Below are positions 60,957 to 64,000 of a stretch of DNA of 64,000 nucleotides, one piece after another. Made by a program: the position numbers and the translations under genes. A model generated the notes under the pieces. That model saw only the letters and a list, made by a program, of their open reading frames with translations. It searched no databases and was not told where the DNA came from. Origin of the DNA: a gamma proteobacterium symbiont of Taylorina sp. Its GTDB lineage: Bacteria; Pseudomonadota; Gammaproteobacteria; GRL18. Where the stretch lies: contig JAHXIV010000017.1 in the NCBI GenBank assembly GCA_025655455.1, forward strand, positions 97,997 to 161,996. Reading direction: 5' to 3'. Positions within the stretch are counted from its first letter, which is position 1. Each line of letters opens with the position of its first letter.

Positions 60957-62546
60957 TCATAATGATTTTGATTCCATTAATACTGCTGAAAAAAACTTTC
61001 CATCCTGAAGTATTTTTAATTTTACATCGTATTGTTTATTATTTTTTCTATTGTATAAATCATGATAAATAACTTCATTTGGCATTACTGTAAGATTTAG
61101 ATTTTTTAGTATTTTATAAGTCAATAAATCATATTTCCGGCTATCATATTGATTGTTTAAAAGCAGTATTTTTATTTTAAGCTTATCATTATTGAAAATC
61201 AGACAGAGATGTTCCTTTGTTAAAAATTGGTTTTTTTGACAATGCTTCAGCATTTTATAATCGCTTTTATTCAGATTGACAAACCAGTCTTTTGGCCAGA
61301 TCATAATATTTCTCAAATCATCCTGATTATATAAAATCTGCTGCTTCCAGGATGGTCCTGCCATACTAAGGCTAGTCTTATCCGACCAAAAATTAAATAA
61401 GCCTGTCATCACTACCAGTATAATAATCAATTGCAAAGGCCATCGCACTTTATCAATTCTCCAATAACAGCCATTTGAAACATTATGTGCAAACAAAGTC
61501 AGCAATGATAAATAAAACAGGGTATTGGGTGCAGTGAAATAGCGTCCGCTACCTGAAGCAGCAATTAATTGAGACTGATCACCCAGAGCACCATAAACAC
61601 TAAACACAAATAATAGTAGGGATGCAGCAAACAAATAAGCAGTATCCAATGTTAAAAACGGCTTAATATAATTATATAAAAACCAGGCTAAACTCACTGT
61701 CAATCCTATGACAGATATTTTTATTAGCCATGAACCAGCCAGAATTTGTTTGAATAACGGAACAAATGAACTCGTAATTTCTACTCCTAAAACCGGCAAT
61801 AAACACACCTTAATTATAAAAATAAAAATAAAAGCAGCAGCGTCAAAATCCCCCTCTCTGAGACCATTATCAGATATCAGAATCAAATAAGCCTGAATTA
61901 ATCCTGTCAATAATAAAATAGCAGATTGAATCCATTTTTCATTATTTTTTAAATTAATTGCTCTGATAACAAAAAGGGGAAACAAGAATAAAGAAATCAA
62001 TCCTGTCAGACCAGAAATAAGCAGAACGAAGTAATACATAATTTTTTCTGACAGGCTCCTGGAATGATGCAGAAGGATCAGTGCAGTGGTTATCGCCAGA
62101 TAAAATTGACTATTAATTACATTTAACCAAACCTCACTATTGGGCATCACAAAAATTAACAGCAGAAGAGCTGTAATTTTTAAACGAATACTTGAAAAAG
62201 ATATAATATTACCAAAAAGTATTATTATGGCTGGCAACAATTGAATACTTAGAGCAATCAGTGTTGTAACAATGGGAGCTGACTCCAATGAGACCAGGTG
62301 ATGAGCCAGTGCAGTTGATATAACATTGATAAAGCTGTAATAGCCAGCAGCCACAAAGGTTAGTTGCTCACCCAGTGAATGGGTGTAAGCATGGGAAAAA
62401 TAGAGTGTCGCTTCTTCAGCCCAAAAGCGAGGATCGGTAAAAAAAATAGTATTACGACTGATAATCAGCAGCAAAAAAAAGAACAATAGTCCCCATTTTA
62501 CAGCTAGAGAGTTAAAGTTATAGTTCTGTTTTTTATTTCCAGTCAT
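60957..62546 (-). CDS. Polytopic membrane protein, GT-C-like
   Basis: A 529-residue protein with about ten hydrophobic segments in the first ~410 residues and a soluble C-terminal part. After the first segment the periplasmic loop reads DPRFWAEEATLYFSHA; paired acidic residues in this place are a hallmark of GT-C glycosyltransferases such as ArnT or PMT. The rest does not match a family I know, so a Wzy-like polymerase remains possible. Its ATG lies 14 bases inside the end of wzt, so it is coupled to the exporter. It may add a side-branch sugar from a lipid-linked donor in the periplasm. Confidence 0.65.
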   Translation of the reverse strand: MTGNKKQNYNFNSLAVKWGLLFFFLLLIISRNTIFFTDPRFWAEEATLYFSHAYTHSLGEQLTFVAAGYYSFINVISTALAHHLVSLESAPIVTTLIALSIQLLPAIIILFGNIISFSSIRLKITALLLLIFVMPNSEVWLNVINSQFYLAITTALILLHHSRSLSEKIMYYFVLLISGLTGLISLFLFPLFVIRAINLKNNEKWIQSAILLLTGLIQAYLILISDNGLREGDFDAAAFIFIFIIKVCLLPVLGVEITSSFVPLFKQILAGSWLIKISVIGLTVSLAWFLYNYIKPFLTLDTAYLFAASLLLFVFSVYGALGDQSQLIAASGSGRYFTAPNTLFYLSLLTLFAHNVSNGCYWRIDKVRWPLQLIIILVVMTGLFNFWSDKTSLSMAGPSWKQQILYNQDDLRNIMIWPKDWFVNLNKSDYKMLKHCQKNQFLTKEHLCLIFNNDKLKIKILLLNNQYDSRKYDLLTYKILKNLNLTVMPNEVIYHDLYNRKNNKQYDVKLKILQDGKFFSAVLMESKSL

Positions 62547-63735
62547 GTTGTAAGGCTACAAAACCCTGCTCCAGACCATTCTGGACAACCTCAAATTCTG
62601 CAATATGCATTGCATGTTCATACAAATACAGAGCCTGATCACAGGCAAGCAACAGATCGATATAATATTTTCCCTTCAACAGGGGGATATTTGGAAAAAT
62701 AACTTCTATTGTCCCGTTACCTGCTTCATCACGTTCAATCACATAGTTATCATTATGACTGGATGAGCTGGTGACCACGATTCCATCCATTGTAAAAATA
62801 GAGATACCGACAGAAGGTGATGCTGAGTTTAAATCAGACAGAAAGGAAGCTCTAACCGATAATTGTGAACTTTGGCTGATCACTATTGGCTGATTTTTTT
62901 GTCCATTTACAAATAGACAAATTTCTGTAAAACGAGTACTTCCCGTACTCTCTTTTATCAAATCATTATTGGCTTTTTTTTCTGCTCTACCAGATTCATT
63001 GATACTATCCAGAAATTGATTATAGGCAACGACAACATCACCAGGCTGACCATAAAGCTGCACTTGTCCTTTATCCAGCCAGATAGCCCGATTACAAAGC
63101 GCTTCAATCTGATAGGTTGAATGAGAGCAAAATAAAATGGTCTTTCCAGACTGTTTTAATTCCATAATCCGATCAAAAGATTTTTTTGAAAAAGCGCCAT
63201 CACCAACAGAGAGCGCTTCATCAATGACTAAAATATCCGGGTCAACACTGATAGCAACCGAAAAAGCAAGACGTACATACATACCGCTGGAATAGGTTTT
63301 AACCGGTTGGTCAATGAATTCTCCAATGCCAGAAAATTCTATTATATCATCATAACATTCTTCAATTTCCTCCTGCTCCAGACCCAGGATAGATGCATTG
63401 AGGAAAATATTTTCACGTCCGGTAAATTCCGGATTAAAACCCGCACCTAATTCAAGTAATGCTGCAATTCTTCCTTTCACCATTAATTCACCCGAAGTAG
63501 GTGTCAGAGTACTGCATATTAACTGTAATAAGGTCGATTTGCCTGAACCATTACGCCCGATAATACCCAGAATTTCACCCCGTTTTAATTCCAGATTAAC
63601 ATTTTCCAGTGCAGTAAAGACTTTGTAATATTGGCGCTTCTTCCAAAAAAATTGTTTTAGACGATCAACAGGCTTGTCAAATACAGGATATATTTTACTC
63701 AACCGCACAGCTTTAATGGCCAGATCAGAGCACAT
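62533..63735 (-). CDS. wzt: Wzt-type ABC transporter ATPase with C-terminal glycan-binding domain
   Basis: A 400-residue ATPase that drives export of lipid-linked O-polysaccharide. Walker A is GRNGSGKST at 60-68, the signature YSSGMYVRL lies near 145, Walker B ILVIDEALSVGD near 168, and a switch His follows in FCSHS. Residues 270-400 form the Wzt C-terminal beta-sandwich that recognises the glycan terminus, with FTEICLFVNGQ at its start. ATG at 63735 is preferred to a TTG 51 bases earlier because AAAGGG lies nine bases upstream and the overlap with wzm is then only 11 bases. It pairs with wzm upstream and with the GT-C-like gene downstream. Confidence 0.92.
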   Translation of the reverse strand: MCSDLAIKAVRLSKIYPVFDKPVDRLKQFFWKKRQYYKVFTALENVNLELKRGEILGIIGRNGSGKSTLLQLICSTLTPTSGELMVKGRIAALLELGAGFNPEFTGRENIFLNASILGLEQEEIEECYDDIIEFSGIGEFIDQPVKTYSSGMYVRLAFSVAISVDPDILVIDEALSVGDGAFSKKSFDRIMELKQSGKTILFCSHSTYQIEALCNRAIWLDKGQVQLYGQPGDVVVAYNQFLDSINESGRAEKKANNDLIKESTGSTRFTEICLFVNGQKNQPIVISQSSQLSVRASFLSDLNSASPSVGISIFTMDGIVVTSSSSHNDNYVIERDEAGNGTIEVIFPNIPLLKGKYYIDLLLACDQALYLYEHAMHIAEFEVVQNGLEQGFVALQHDWK

Positions 63736-64000
63736 CAGCAAATCCCTTTCTTGTTTTAATAAAAAACAAATAACCACTTCCGGCAATGATAATGCTGACC
63801 AATAGATAAATTAACAAACCATTCCAGTCAGGCAAATTCCCCCAAATAATTACTTCTCTCATTTGCTGAATAATAAAAGTAATTGGATTCAGGTAAATAT
63901 AGGGACGTATTGATTCAGGTAATGCCGTTAAAGGGAAGAACAAAGGACTCACAAACATCAGTCCCGTCACAATAATACTGACCATTTGACCAATATCACG
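63725..64000 (-). CDS. wzm: Wzm-type ABC transporter permease, 5' end beyond the window
   Basis: The last 91 residues of a membrane protein of the ABC-2 family. It enters the window as RDIGQMVSIIV and runs through two hydrophobic segments, with the family's MFVSPLFFP and YLNPITFIIQ motifs between them. The C-terminus FIKTRKGFADVL matches Wzm/TagG-like permeases that carry polysaccharide across the inner membrane with Wzt. It overlaps the wzt start by 11 bases. The first two thirds of the gene are not visible. Confidence 0.88.
   Translation of the reverse strand, partial: RDIGQMVSIIVTGLMFVSPLFFPLTALPESIRPYIYLNPITFIIQQMREVIIWGNLPDWNGLLIYLLVSIIIAGSGYLFFIKTRKGFADVL

Overview
The window is AT-rich chromosomal DNA from a Gram-negative, almost certainly gammaproteobacterial, organism. 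The evidence is an hldE-type heptose kinase, LpxL/HtrB-type acyltransferases, an InaA-type LPS kinase, a wbpL/wbpM pair in the Pseudomonas O-antigen order, and CRP-type TGTGA-N6-TCACA boxes. The genus cannot be fixed from sequence alone. Almost the whole window is devoted to building and exporting surface glycans and modifying the envelope. No rRNA, tRNA, CRISPR array or intact insertion sequence was seen.

Layout. 1-3890: LPS inner core and lipid A genes (hldE, running off the left edge, then divergent lpxL, InaA-like kinase, lpxL paralogue). 4175-7879: a giant periplasmic sensor with four solute-binding domains and a diguanylate cyclase. 8367-15312 (minus): O-antigen block wzx, GT4, epimerase, wbpL, wbpM, with a PIN toxin/Phd-type antitoxin pair between the epimerase and wbpL. 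15519-17123 (plus): a compact three-gene cassette of unknown role (small protein, nucleotidyltransferase, ParB-fold-like protein). 17126-26031: glycosyltransferases on both strands.

26037-38866 (minus, interrupted by a plus-strand MdoB/LtaS-like phosphoglycerol transferase at 32395-34740): an overlapping operon encoding a TPR-like membrane-anchored protein, a CotH-kinase/beta-helix protein, a VTC polyphosphate-polymerase domain, DUF4956 and a small secreted protein. The anchored protein and the CotH/beta-helix gene occur a second time upstream. This is the best candidate for an undescribed envelope phospho-modification system. 39055-43635 (plus): a PIG-L deacetylase-GT2-coiled-coil fusion and two more glycosyltransferases, both paralogues of genes further left.

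43766-49227 (mostly minus): two paralogous secreted proteins with Ca-loop-like C-termini, two small lipoproteins, and a secreted protein with its own terminator and two promoter-like sequences. The two secreted paralogues have CRP-type boxes centred at -40.5 and at -41.5/-61.5/-83.5 relative to predicted starts, which suggests control by cAMP or a related signal. 49625-64000: a second glycan block with a methyltransferase-GNAT fusion, GT2 enzymes, a radical SAM/SPASM-like protein, three more methyltransferases, an LPLAT-like protein with an altered active-site motif, an OafA-type acyltransferase, a polytopic GT-C-like protein and wzt/wzm, with wzm running off the right edge. The window therefore holds a Wzx flippase and a Wzm/Wzt ABC exporter, so two export routes may coexist.
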